Source of the DNA: Flammeovirgaceae bacterium
GTDB taxonomy: Bacteria > Bacteroidota > Bacteroidia > Cytophagales > Cyclobacteriaceae
Length of the DNA: 40,744 bases
Direction: 5' to 3'
Assembly (NCBI GenBank): GCA_013204595.1
Contig: JABMNK010000022.1
Location: 1-40,744 of the forward strand
Made by a program: the position numbers and the translations under genes. Of the stretch, positions 8,861 to 17,666 are shown in pieces; positions within the stretch are counted from its first letter, which is position 1, and every line of letters begins with the position of its first letter. The notes beneath the pieces are model-generated. The model was not told the origin of the DNA. It saw only the letters and a program-made list of their open reading frames with translations, and made no database searches.

Positions 8861-8878
8861 GCCAGGGGGAGACTTAAG

Positions 8879-9250
8879 CTAGTCAATGAATTTATGAGTC
8901 AAAAAATAACCTACTCCAACGAGCAATAGGCCTCCAAGAACACTTGCACACACATAAATAAGTGCCATTTGATAATTGCCTGATTTCAGTAACGTCAAGC
9001 TTTCTAGTGAGAAGGTCGAAAAAGTAGTGAACCCACCACAAAAACCGGTAATTAATAACAGACGAAAGAGATGCTGATCCTTAATCGATAAAGCCATAAA
9101 AACACCAATAATCAGGGAGCCTATCAGGTTAATACCGAAGGTACCCCAAGGAAAGGTAAGATTAAGTAATGCCACCTTGGTGCCAATGAAATAGCGAAGC
9201 CCCCCACCAATAAAAGCCCCAATACCTACAAATAACAGCTCTTTTATCAT
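8879..9250 (-). CDS. crcB: Fluoride ion channel CrcB/Fluc
   Basis: 123 residues and four membrane helices. Family signatures are all present: GAFIGGGLRY (11-20), W-G-T-F-G-I-N41 in the second helix, and GFCGGFTTFSTF (69-80), which supplies the Phe-box and the central Na+-site backbone. Fluc channels work as dual-topology dimers that let cytoplasmic F- leak out. The ATG overlaps the TGA of the upstream acpH-like gene (ATGA), so translation is probably coupled. Because of that overlap there is no room for a fluoride riboswitch directly in front of it. Confidence 0.95.
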   Translation of the reverse strand: MIKELLFVGIGAFIGGGLRYFIGTKVALLNLTFPWGTFGINLIGSLIIGVFMALSIKDQHLFRLLLITGFCGGFTTFSTFSLESLTLLKSGNYQMALIYVCASVLGGLLLVGVGYFLTHKFID

Positions 9251-9834
9251 AAATTTTTGACCCTAAATTGGCGTGCTTCTTCCATGAGTACCGGAAAAAA
9301 AAGATGAAATTCTTGCTGATATTCTTGTGAATTTTTTTTCAACTCTGCCGACGCATATTCCATCTTTGAATCAAATTTACTTCTTCTAGACATTCCAGCC
9401 AAAGTAGCCTCAATACCTTTCAACGTTCGATATTCAAAAAGCCAGTTATCGCGCTTCATATAGCGCAAGACGTGCAAAGGCTTTTCAGGTAATAGTGTGG
9501 CATAGCACTCTGTCAGTCTATAAAAATCTTGACTGAAGTCCAACAAACTGATTGCTGAATATTGATGCCAGTTAAGCGCCAAGAAGTGATCATAAAAGAT
9601 ATCAGTAATTACGGGTGCATAATGCCCAAACTGATTACGCAAGCGACGTTTACTTTCAAATACAATGGGATGCGTATCAGTAAATAAGTCGATTTTTCTG
9701 TGAAGCAAAATGCCTTTTTGGACTTCCTCAGGGTAATCATTTAAATCTTTACTTCTCACAAAGTCACCTAAGAAATTCCCTATTTTCAAAAGATCATGGT
9801 TTCCGGACAAAAAAAGATGCGCCAAATAGTTCAA
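9247..9834 (-). CDS. acpH: Acyl carrier protein phosphodiesterase (DUF479 family)
   Basis: 195 residues of the AcpH/DUF479 family, whose E. coli member removes the 4'-phosphopantetheine arm from holo-ACP. Signatures are NYLAHLFLSG, GNFLGDFVRS (the metal-binding D), LHRKIDLFTDTHP and ITDIFYDHFLA, with the His and Asp residues of the HD-like metal site. The start is TTG; family members begin MN(Y/F)LAHL and no in-frame ATG lies upstream. It heads the operon with crcB and the J-domain gene. Biochemical activity in Bacteroidota homologues is assumed, not shown. Confidence 0.88.
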   Translation of the reverse strand: MNYLAHLFLSGNHDLLKIGNFLGDFVRSKDLNDYPEEVQKGILLHRKIDLFTDTHPIVFESKRRLRNQFGHYAPVITDIFYDHFLALNWHQYSAISLLDFSQDFYRLTECYATLLPEKPLHVLRYMKRDNWLFEYRTLKGIEATLAGMSRRSKFDSKMEYASAELKKNSQEYQQEFHLFFPVLMEEARQFRVKNL

Positions 9835-9945
9835 AGGTCTTCTAATAAATTAATGCATTGAATCGGTAAACTTAAAATATTTTTTTTAATAGTCATAGTC
9901 AACCATTAGATTCATCATGGGTGCTGCTTTTCTTTTGTAAGCACT

Positions 9946-9953
9946 TAACTTTG
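9946..9953 (+). promoter_or_regulatory. Candidate -7 promoter element for the helicase gene
   Basis: TAACTTTG matches TAnnTTTG exactly and lies 17 bases before the helicase ATG, which would give a short leader. No good -33 TTTG is seen 19-21 bases upstream. The 136-base gap is shared with the divergent acpH operon. Confidence 0.42.
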
Positions 9954-9970
9954 ATACTTTAAAACCTCCT

Positions 9971-11866
9971 ATGTCGGCAGCTGATTTACATTTCTTAAAA
10001 CTTCTAGAATCACTCAAAATGGAGCGAAAGGAAGATCGTCGTCAATATGAAGCAAAAATCCGGAATAAGTCAATAGAAAAGCGCAAATCAGATGGCGTCA
10101 CTTGGTATCCACTTCGATTTAAAGAGACCAACATGGGTACAGGCGACCGTTGTATTTTGGTGTTTGATTATCCTTCGCGAAAAGGAAGCCGACATCTGTT
10201 CCAGGTGGGTTCCTCAGCAAGTGTTTTTGTTCAGTCAGGAAATACAATACACTCTATTAACGGCATTATTTGCAAACTAAAGGAAGATGAAATTGCCATT
10301 ATGCTCAACATAGATGATAGTCCTATTTGGCTTGATGATGGTAAAATAGGGATTGATTTGCTTTTCGATGAATCAACTTATGACCAAATGGAGCATATGG
10401 TCAAATCATTGATTGGAAAGACGACAGGTAGGATTGCAAAGCAAATTCAGTGGGCCATTGGTGCCAGACAGCCCCAATTTGATTCAACAACAAATATCGA
10501 TCACCCTCAATTGAATAAGAGCCAGAATAAGGCTTTGGCCAAGGTAGCAGCAGCTCAAGATATAGGACTGATTCACGGACCTCCTGGTACCGGTAAGACA
10601 ACCACACTTGTGGCAAGTATCAAAGACATTGCCCAAAGAGAAAAACAGGTCTTGGTTTGTGCGCCAAGTAACGCAGCAGTTGATTTGATTATTGAAAAAT
10701 TGCACAATGAAAACATAAGCGTGACCCGCATCGGACATCCAGCCCGGGTCACTGAGGAAATTGAAAGGCATACCTTGGATGCACAAATTACAGATCATCC
10801 ATCGTTTAAAGAATTAAAAAGTTTGCGAAAAAGAGCTGAAGAGTTGCGAAGGTTGAGCCGACAATACAAGCGAAATTTTGGACGTCAAGAGGCAAATCAA
10901 AGAAGAGAATTACTACAAGAATCTAGAATGCTTAAAAATGAAAGTAGAATGATTGAGGAAGGCATTATTTATCACCTCTTGGACCATGCGACGGTCATTG
11001 CCTGTACCTTGATTGGCGCCAACAATCAGCATCTTTTTCATAAGCGTTTTAAAACAGTTTTCATAGATGAATCTTCACAAGCGCTTGAGCCTGCGGCATG
11101 GATTGCTATAAGCAAGGCTGATAGGGTAATTATGACAGGAGATCACCTACAGCTTGCGCCTACAGTGAAGTCGATTGAAGCTCTTTCACAAGGCCTTGGT
11201 GAAACTATATTTGAGCGTTGCATAGATCGTTTCGATGCGGATGTGATGCTGACAAATCAGTATCGGATGCATCCGGACATTGTGAAGTTTTCAAATCAGC
11301 AATTCTATAAGGATATGTTGACGACCGATGTATCTATTCAAGAAAGAACACCGCTCTTTGAGGAGACTTGCGAATTTATTGATACGGCGGGCTGTGGTTA
11401 TGAAGAAACACTTAATGAAGAAACACTGAGTACCTTCAATAAAGAGGAGGCACACTTCACCATTGGCCGGCTAAAAGCGAACATTGACGTACTAGAAGAT
11501 CCGACGCTGCATACCTACGCAATTATTGCACCTTATAAAGCGCAAGTAGAAATGTTAAGAACTGTTTTAAGAAATGAGGAATTTGCACCTGAGGTGTTAA
11601 AGCAAATCAGTATAAACTCTGTAGATGCCTTTCAGGGACAAGAAAGAGATTTGGTGCTGATTTCGTTGACGCGTAGCAATGCCCAAGGAATCATAGGCTT
11701 TCTAGCTGAAGAAAAAAGAATGAATGTGGCCATGACCCGGGCTAAACACAAACTGGTGATTATTGGCGACTCGGCGACACTCGGTGGGCATGATTTTTTT
11801 GACAAGTTGATTACCTTTTATCAAGAGCAAGGTCATTATCATAGTGCTTTTGAATACCTTTATTAG
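9971..11866 (+). CDS. UPF1/IGHMBP2-like superfamily 1 DNA/RNA helicase
   Basis: 631 residues. An N-terminal beta-barrel-like region (about 40-130) precedes the SF1B core: Q-motif-like LNKSQNKAL, Walker A G203-PPGTGKT210, motif Ia VLVCAPSNAAVD, Walker B FIDESSQALEP (365-373, DESS in place of DEAx), motif III MTGDHLQLAPT, motif IV NQYRMHP, motif V DAFQGQERDLVLISLTRSN and motif VI RMNVAMTRAKHKLVIIGD. A basic helical insertion (about 280-330) sits between motifs Ia and II, where the UPF1 family has its 1B/stalk elements. Monocistronic between divergent acpH and convergent hutF. The cellular role of such bacterial helicases is not established. Confidence 0.92.
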   Translation: MSAADLHFLKLLESLKMERKEDRRQYEAKIRNKSIEKRKSDGVTWYPLRFKETNMGTGDRCILVFDYPSRKGSRHLFQVGSSASVFVQSGNTIHSINGIICKLKEDEIAIMLNIDDSPIWLDDGKIGIDLLFDESTYDQMEHMVKSLIGKTTGRIAKQIQWAIGARQPQFDSTTNIDHPQLNKSQNKALAKVAAAQDIGLIHGPPGTGKTTTLVASIKDIAQREKQVLVCAPSNAAVDLIIEKLHNENISVTRIGHPARVTEEIERHTLDAQITDHPSFKELKSLRKRAEELRRLSRQYKRNFGRQEANQRRELLQESRMLKNESRMIEEGIIYHLLDHATVIACTLIGANNQHLFHKRFKTVFIDESSQALEPAAWIAISKADRVIMTGDHLQLAPTVKSIEALSQGLGETIFERCIDRFDADVMLTNQYRMHPDIVKFSNQQFYKDMLTTDVSIQERTPLFEETCEFIDTAGCGYEETLNEETLSTFNKEEAHFTIGRLKANIDVLEDPTLHTYAIIAPYKAQVEMLRTVLRNEEFAPEVLKQISINSVDAFQGQERDLVLISLTRSNAQGIIGFLAEEKRMNVAMTRAKHKLVIIGDSATLGGHDFFDKLITFYQEQGHYHSAFEYLY

Positions 11867-11942
11867 CCATGTATATAGGTATTTGAAATTGAGATCGAAA
11901 AAGTTTATTCATTGATCTCCAATAAATCAGCGCTAACAGTGC

Positions 11943-13313
11943 TTATCTAAGATTCAATGTTTTCATTGTTAGTTCAAATTCATTTTGGATGGGATCCTGA
12001 TGAATGTGCCGCTGATTTTTGACCACCCATTTTCCAGCGATGATCGTGCCTAAGAAATCGCTAGGATGACCCGAATAAAATAAGGTAGCCAATATGTTCT
12101 CTGGCTTAGAAACCGCAATAAGTGGCGTGTTGGCATCAATGACGACCCCATCAAAGGGAGTGCCCATTTCAAAATAATCAACCACCTTGACGCCGATGGC
12201 TTTTTTTCCAGATCGAAAAGCCATATCAAGGGCATAATAACCGGAGTCCCCTTCTACTTCAGAAGTGAATTGCGCCCGGTAGTGAGTGGAGACTCGCTGA
12301 ACATAATCGAGTATTTTAAATTCTTCGAGTGGATTCAATCCAATTTGACTGTCGGTACCAATGGACCATTTGCCTCCCTTTGATTGAAAAAGGCTTAATG
12401 AAAAAATCCCATCACCTAGATTCCCTTCTGTGGAGGGACATAGTACGGCATGAGCACCAGAGGCAGCCAATCTTGTTGATTCTTCAGTGGTTAAATGCGT
12501 GCAATGGATCAAATGGAACCGATCACTTACCGCACAATTATCCAACAGCCATTCTGCTGGGCGTTGACCATAAAAAGACACACAATCATCAATTTCTTTG
12601 AGCTGTTCGGCGAGATGCATATGGAAGGGATACTGTTTAGGACCTTCTGCAAGAATTTTTTTAATGTCTTTTTCTGCGGCGGCTCTTAACGAATGGATAC
12701 CAAAACCGATGCGTGCATTTTCATAATGTAAAACGGACTTTTGGCTCGCTTCAAGCAATTTAAAATAGGCGTCCGCATCCGGGCTAATGAAACGTTTTTG
12801 ATTGGGTTCAAACGTTTTTCCGAAACCCCCGTTGTGATAAAAAACAGGAATAAGCGTAATATTAATGCCGGCTTTCGCGGCCGCAGAAATAAGCCTTTCG
12901 CCTAGTTCGCTCAAATGGTCATAAGGACGTCCTTTCTTGTCGTGGTGTAAGTAATGGAATTCTGCCACCGAAGTGTACCCCTTGCGAAGCATTTCCGCAT
13001 ACAACATAGTAGCAATGCCTTCTAGTTGATCAGGATCGACGGACAAGGCCACTTGGTACATCGCTTCACGCCAAGACCAAAAATCATCTTTATGAGAATT
13101 TATAGGATGTATTTCGGCCAATCCAGCCATGGCATATTGAAAGGCATGGGAGTGTGAATTCTGAAAACCAGGGATGACATACCCGTTGATGTATTCGCTG
13201 GCTTCACCATTGTTGGATATGTCAATGATGGTTCCACCAACATCTAGGGTAATATATTGATTGAGGTGCCAACCTGTCTGTTGTAAAAGGCCTTTTACTT
13301 GAAACGTTTTCAT
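11943..13313 (-). CDS. hutF: Formimidoylglutamate deiminase
   Basis: 456 residues of the amidohydrolase superfamily, close to HutF, which converts N-formimidoyl-L-glutamate to N-formyl-L-glutamate and ammonia in the five-step histidine degradation route. Seen here are PGFQNSHSHAFQYAMAG with metal ligands H54 and H56, FHMHLAEQ (the next His with the catalytic Glu), HCTHLT, LCPSTEGNLGDGIF and the metal Asp in GTDSQIGLNPLEE. Length and motif order fit HutF better than guanine deaminase or SAH deaminase. No hutH, hutU, hutI or hutG is in the window, so the remaining enzymes must be elsewhere. Seventy bases separate it from the upstream CPBP gene. Confidence 0.9.
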   Translation of the reverse strand: MKTFQVKGLLQQTGWHLNQYITLDVGGTIIDISNNGEASEYINGYVIPGFQNSHSHAFQYAMAGLAEIHPINSHKDDFWSWREAMYQVALSVDPDQLEGIATMLYAEMLRKGYTSVAEFHYLHHDKKGRPYDHLSELGERLISAAAKAGINITLIPVFYHNGGFGKTFEPNQKRFISPDADAYFKLLEASQKSVLHYENARIGFGIHSLRAAAEKDIKKILAEGPKQYPFHMHLAEQLKEIDDCVSFYGQRPAEWLLDNCAVSDRFHLIHCTHLTTEESTRLAASGAHAVLCPSTEGNLGDGIFSLSLFQSKGGKWSIGTDSQIGLNPLEEFKILDYVQRVSTHYRAQFTSEVEGDSGYYALDMAFRSGKKAIGVKVVDYFEMGTPFDGVVIDANTPLIAVSKPENILATLFYSGHPSDFLGTIIAGKWVVKNQRHIHQDPIQNEFELTMKTLNLR

Positions 13314-13383
13314 TACGAAATAAAATAGGAGGTCAAAAATGGAGTCATACGGGTCGTCAAAGTTCGAATTTAACTAATTGTGA

Positions 13384-14034
13384 TTAAAGTTCTCCAGACA
13401 ATAAAGCTATGATCATTAAGGTGCCATTGTAAAAACTATGGAAAATCATACTCCAAATTAGTCCAAATTTAATCCGTATGTAACCCAAATTCAATCCAAT
13501 TAATATTTGTGGGGCCACAATGATAGGCGTTAGCAAATAAATAGTCAGACTCGGTTCAAAATTCATAATGTGCATCAATCCAAATAAGACAGCGGAGGAA
13601 TAAAAAATCCAAGGATAATACCCATCCCAATATTTCTTATATTTTTTTAATCGCGCAAAATTCGTTGTCGATTGCACGTGAGTCATGATTGTTAGGTAAC
13701 CAGTGATGAAAAAATTTCTCTTAAATCGGATGATAAGGCGAAAAAGGCTTTCTTTGAAAAGAGGTGCAATTAGGACCGTTAAAAAGAAGATCCTAGGTGT
13801 ATCCATTTCTTTAAAAAGCTGCTCCATGGCGTGCATATCTTCCTCCCAAAGGCCTAGGGATTCAAGACCACTGAGAATCGCCATAAGTATCATCAATAGA
13901 GGTAACTGAATTAAGTAAATGGCCCAACAAGTTTTTAATTTATTCGTAAGAGACGATTTTTGGTCTCTATGTTCTTTTGGATTTTTGAGAAATGACCATA
14001 ACTCCTCGTAGCTATGAATGATAAAAGTTGACAT
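13384..14034 (-). CDS. CPBP-family membrane protein with substituted active site
   Basis: 216 residues with about six membrane segments. The CPBP/Abi (Rce1-like) signatures are visible: motif 1 at 94-99, motif 2 FGLMH (151-155) and motif 3 HSFYN (199-203). Motif 1 should be EExxxR but reads K94-E-S-L-F-R, so the first Glu is a Lys. In Rce1-type glutamic endopeptidases that Glu is central to catalysis, so this member may be inactive or use only Glu95. It lies 18 bases downstream of the radical SAM gene and is probably co-transcribed with it. Confidence 0.8.
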   Translation of the reverse strand: MSTFIIHSYEELWSFLKNPKEHRDQKSSLTNKLKTCWAIYLIQLPLLMILMAILSGLESLGLWEEDMHAMEQLFKEMDTPRIFFLTVLIAPLFKESLFRLIIRFKRNFFITGYLTIMTHVQSTTNFARLKKYKKYWDGYYPWIFYSSAVLFGLMHIMNFEPSLTIYLLTPIIVAPQILIGLNLGYIRIKFGLIWSMIFHSFYNGTLMIIALLSGEL

Positions 14035-14052
14035 AGTGAATAAATCTAGGAT

Positions 14053-16233
14053 CTAAATAATGAGTAGTCCCATTTTTCTATGTTTTTTTATCGAGGAGGA
14101 TTTCATGAAGACGTCGAAATCTGCTAGCTGATTGGCAGTAAAGCCTTCTTTAAAAGCATCTAAAGTGATTTTTTGATGATTTTCGGTAATCATCACAGTG
14201 GAAAGTTGGCCATGAAGCCATAGGCCAAGCTCATAGGATAGGTCAAGTGTAAGTTGGTTATTTTTTGTACATAGCTTCAATTTAGCCTTCTGATTCATTT
14301 TTTTTTGAGAAAGATCGGGCTGGATTCCTATCCAATAAAGTTCAGCATGAAGGTTTTTTTTATCTACTGTGTTTTCAATTTGATCTAAAATATAATGAGG
14401 AGGGATGGAGGTAGCGGGTATTTTGAAGTCAAACCATTTTTTCAGTGATAAGTCCAAACCAGCACCATTCATGTAATTGTACAAGGATACTTTTAAACCT
14501 TCACTAAATAAGGCATGCTCAGTTCCTTGAGGATCCTCGTGAGATAAATCATTTTTCGCAAATCCCTGATGCGCCGGTCCAGAAAAATGGACATCAAATA
14601 AGTCAGGATTTAATCCTACAGGGGCATGGGCAGTCATAGCAAAACGATGCCAAAAACCTGATTGAATCACACCGTTTTCAAAAAGTTGCCGAACCATTTC
14701 AAGTGAATCAACTGTTTCTTGGGCAGTTTGGGTCGGGAATCCATACATAAGGTAGGCATGAACCATAATGCCGGCCTCAGTGAAATTGCTAGATACACGT
14801 GCTACTTGACTGACAGTGACTCCTTTTTGCATCTTGGTGAGGAGTCGATCAGAGGCAACCTCAAGGCCTCCAGAAACAGCAATACAACCAGAAGCTTTTA
14901 GTAATCGACATAGGTCGTAGGTAAATCGTTCTTCAAATCTGATATTGGTCCACCAGGTGACATTCATATTTCGCTTGATCAATTCCAATGCCAATTCTTT
15001 CATAACGGATGGTGGTGCTGCTTCGTCTACAAAGTGGAAGCCAGTGACGCCCGTTTGTGCCATTAGTTGAGTCATACGATCACAAAGGATACGGGCACTA
15101 ATGGGTTCATAGTTTTTTATGTAGTCCAATGAGATATCACAAAAGGTGCATTTTTTCCAATAACAGCCATGGGCCATGGTCAGTTTGTTCCAACGGCCGT
15201 CACTCCATAATCGGTGCATAGGATTGGTGATTTCAAGGACAGAAAGATAGTCGTTGAGCGGTAGATCTGAATAATCGGGAGTACCTGTTTTTTGAAAAGA
15301 AATATCGGGTTCCGCACTCATATTGAGATAGCTGACTTTCTGATCAACTAAGGCAAAGGTTCTTTTAAGTTGGTTTATTGTTCTTTTTTCTTCAAGATAT
15401 TCGATTAAGTTTCTTAAGGGACGCTCGCCATCATCTAAGGTGATGAAATCGATAAACTCAAAAACCCTCGGATCTGATAGGGAGCGAAGTTCAGTGTTTG
15501 GATAACCCCCACCCATTGCTACGCGTATTTCAGGATGATGTTTTTTGATGTATTGTCCACATCTAAGCGCACTATAGAGATTCCCAGGAAAGGGAACTGT
15601 CAAGCAAACCAAGGTTGGGGAATGTTGCACAATGAGTTTGGCTAGTAGTGCTTCAGTGAGTGAATCGATAAGACTAGGCTCTTTATATAACTGTTTATGT
15701 AATTGATCAAAGGAGGAGGCAGACATCCCCAGCCGTTCGGCATATCTGCTAAATCCAAAATGCGGATCTACTGCTTCGGTTATCAAATCTCCCAAATCTT
15801 CTAAATACAAGGTAGCCAAGTATTTGGCTTTATCTTGAAGGCCAAGCACTCCAAAGGACCAATCCAAATCACCTATTTGCTCGAATCGACTCGCCTCCGG
15901 TAACAGTGATCGTTCGCAAATCCCGAAGGCAAGTGTTGGGTTTTTGTGCTGTAAGAAGCAGACGACATCTGCTATTGTGGTAAGATAATATTTCTCTAAT
16001 TTCAGGATTCGTGTTGCATTTTCTGATAATTTAGGTTGCTGCTTTGCTCGTTCAAAAACCTGAACGAGTCCTTTTTCTGAAAAGAGCCGGAGGATGACCT
16101 CAATGCCTAAGTCTGCTTGGAAAGCTGGAATGCCCAGTGTATTGAGGTATCCTTTGATATAAGTGGTCGCAGGGTAAGGTGTATTAAGTTGTGTGAAGGG
16201 TGGGGTAATTAATAATAATTTTGCCTGGCTCAT
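14053..16233 (-). CDS. B12-binding-type radical SAM protein
   Basis: 726 residues. An N-terminal Rossmann-like domain of the B12-binding type (LLLITPPFTQLNTPYPATTYIKG; then VCLTVPFPGNLYSALRCGQYIK and VAMGGGYPN) precedes a radical SAM barrel. The iron-sulfur Cys residues are C357, C362 and C365 in HGCYWKKCTFCD, spaced Cx4Cx2C, not the usual Cx3Cx2C. GGLEVASDRLLTKMQKGVT and YLMYGFPTQT are typical SAM-binding strands. The C-terminal 200 residues are a helical region and a small beta-like tail. The substrate cannot be read from sequence. The gene appears to form a two-gene unit with the downstream CPBP protein. Confidence 0.85.
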   Translation of the reverse strand: MSQAKLLLITPPFTQLNTPYPATTYIKGYLNTLGIPAFQADLGIEVILRLFSEKGLVQVFERAKQQPKLSENATRILKLEKYYLTTIADVVCFLQHKNPTLAFGICERSLLPEASRFEQIGDLDWSFGVLGLQDKAKYLATLYLEDLGDLITEAVDPHFGFSRYAERLGMSASSFDQLHKQLYKEPSLIDSLTEALLAKLIVQHSPTLVCLTVPFPGNLYSALRCGQYIKKHHPEIRVAMGGGYPNTELRSLSDPRVFEFIDFITLDDGERPLRNLIEYLEEKRTINQLKRTFALVDQKVSYLNMSAEPDISFQKTGTPDYSDLPLNDYLSVLEITNPMHRLWSDGRWNKLTMAHGCYWKKCTFCDISLDYIKNYEPISARILCDRMTQLMAQTGVTGFHFVDEAAPPSVMKELALELIKRNMNVTWWTNIRFEERFTYDLCRLLKASGCIAVSGGLEVASDRLLTKMQKGVTVSQVARVSSNFTEAGIMVHAYLMYGFPTQTAQETVDSLEMVRQLFENGVIQSGFWHRFAMTAHAPVGLNPDLFDVHFSGPAHQGFAKNDLSHEDPQGTEHALFSEGLKVSLYNYMNGAGLDLSLKKWFDFKIPATSIPPHYILDQIENTVDKKNLHAELYWIGIQPDLSQKKMNQKAKLKLCTKNNQLTLDLSYELGLWLHGQLSTVMITENHQKITLDAFKEGFTANQLADFDVFMKSSSIKKHRKMGLLII

Positions 16234-16410
16234 GTTCTCCGCAAGATCGGAAAAAGATTTTTCTTTTGATCTTAATTTTAGAAGTGATTATACACAAATG
16301 ATCCATTGACTTCTTAATAATGAGAAAGAAAGTGTTTTAAAGCCTGATAGAAGTTTTTTCAAATTAAGAATGAATAGTATGAGCAAAAGCCCAAGCCATT
16401 CTCTAAAGAA

Positions 16411-17532
16411 TTATTTTCCTAATGCCGCACGCATCTTATAATAGATATCATTGTTTTCATAAAAACCTATAAAGAGCTCAGATTGAGGTCCAAAAGCTAA
16501 GACGGGGATCAAGGTAGCACTATGCCCAGAGGTCGAAAAGGTAGGATGGATCCTATTGTAATCATGAATGTCTTCTCCTTTGGGATTTTTCCCGATTACC
16601 TCAGGAGATAAGGAAAAACCACCTGTTTCATGATCTGCCGTAACAATGACCAGTGTATTCCCTCTTTCTTCAGCGAAATCTAGTACTTTGCCTATGACAT
16701 CATCAAAATCAAGCACTTCCTTTATAAGATAATCAGCTTTATTGTCATGCCCACCCCAATCAATCTGAGAACTTTCAATCATCAAAAAGAAGGGTTTCTC
16801 CTGCAATTCAAAATAGTTTAAGGCAAGCTGGGTCGCTTCTGATAAAAAAGGACCGCGCCCTTCTATCATTTTTGGCATTCCTTCATCGGCTAAGAGGAAA
16901 CCGTATTTTTTATCTACTTCAAGACTACTTGACAATTCTGTAGTATTTACAATGAAGCCATTTGATGTCAAAGCGGTGAGTAGGTTTGTGCCATCCTTGC
17001 GCTTTTGAAAAAACTTTAATCCGCCACCTGCGAAAAAATCGATCGTTGAAGTTGACATTTGGGCTGCTATTGCTTCTTCTTGGTTTCTATTTTCAACATG
17101 CGCATAAAAAGATGCAGGGGTGGCATGGGTAATGGACGAGGTGGAGATTAGTCCTGTGGCATAACCTTCTTTCGAAAGGACTTCAACAATCGTTTCAACT
17201 TGTATTTTGTCCATATCAACTCCTATGGCACCGTTGTACGTCTTGATTCCAGATGCGAAGGCAGTTGCGCCAGAGGCTGAATCTGTAATCTTTGAATTTG
17301 CCGCTATCACATTGCTCAGCCCGATGCTTTTGAAACGGGAAAAATTGGGTTTGGTAGTTCCAAAATAGAAACTTGAAGAAAGTTGGGTTAAACCCATGCC
17401 ATCCCCTATGAGCAAAATGACATTTGCTGGCTTAGTTGCCTGGGTTTCTTTAATGGGTTTCTTTACTTCTGGCGGCGTACAATTAAAACAAAGCACGAAG
17501 AGAAATAGAATAGATAATTTTTTAGCCACCAC
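16411..17532 (-). CDS. Alkaline phosphatase (PhoA-like), probable lipoprotein
   Basis: 373 residues. A signal sequence (MVAKKLSILFLFVLCFNC) ends at Cys18, suggesting a lipoprotein, though the lipobox is imperfect. The alkaline phosphatase core follows: metal-binding LLIGDGMG (40-47), nucleophile region TDSASGATA with Ser85, KTYNGAIGVD, metal ligands in MIESSQIDWGGHDN and TADHETGG, and the C-terminal His in FSTSGHSATLIPV. It would release phosphate from esters in the periplasm or at the surface using two Zn and one Mg. The start is GTG (two tandem GTG codons; a stop lies two codons upstream). It is separated by 134 bases from the dehydrogenase gene and may have its own promoter. Confidence 0.9.
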   Translation of the reverse strand: MVAKKLSILFLFVLCFNCTPPEVKKPIKETQATKPANVILLIGDGMGLTQLSSSFYFGTTKPNFSRFKSIGLSNVIAANSKITDSASGATAFASGIKTYNGAIGVDMDKIQVETIVEVLSKEGYATGLISTSSITHATPASFYAHVENRNQEEAIAAQMSTSTIDFFAGGGLKFFQKRKDGTNLLTALTSNGFIVNTTELSSSLEVDKKYGFLLADEGMPKMIEGRGPFLSEATQLALNYFELQEKPFFLMIESSQIDWGGHDNKADYLIKEVLDFDDVIGKVLDFAEERGNTLVIVTADHETGGFSLSPEVIGKNPKGEDIHDYNRIHPTFSTSGHSATLIPVLAFGPQSELFIGFYENNDIYYKMRAALGK

Positions 17533-17666
17533 TTTTAGTTACGTTTTATTGAACAAAGTTCATTAATCAATATTAATATATGATTAATGAATTAATAAGC
17601 TGAATCGAATGGTATGGCTAGTTCCTCAAAGCTATTCAAATTTTAATACTTTTTCGGATCGGCTAG

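Noticed and set aside
8879-9300. Fluoride riboswitch in front of crcB
   Set aside because: crcB overlaps the upstream acpH gene by four bases and no riboswitch core is visible there.
9961-9970. CCTCCT directly before the helicase ATG
   Set aside because: It has the sense of the 16S rRNA tail and not of a ribosome binding site; no function can be supported.
11867-11942. Short inverted repeats between the convergent helicase and hutF genes (GAGATC/GATCTC and AGCGCT/AGTGCT)
   Set aside because: Six-base stems, one with a long loop, and no T-run; too weak to call a terminator.
13339-13377. Twelve-codon plus-strand frame preceded by a perfect AGGAGGT
   Set aside because: Shine-Dalgarno sites are little used in this phylum, the peptide is tiny and it lies antisense in the gap before hutF; most likely chance.
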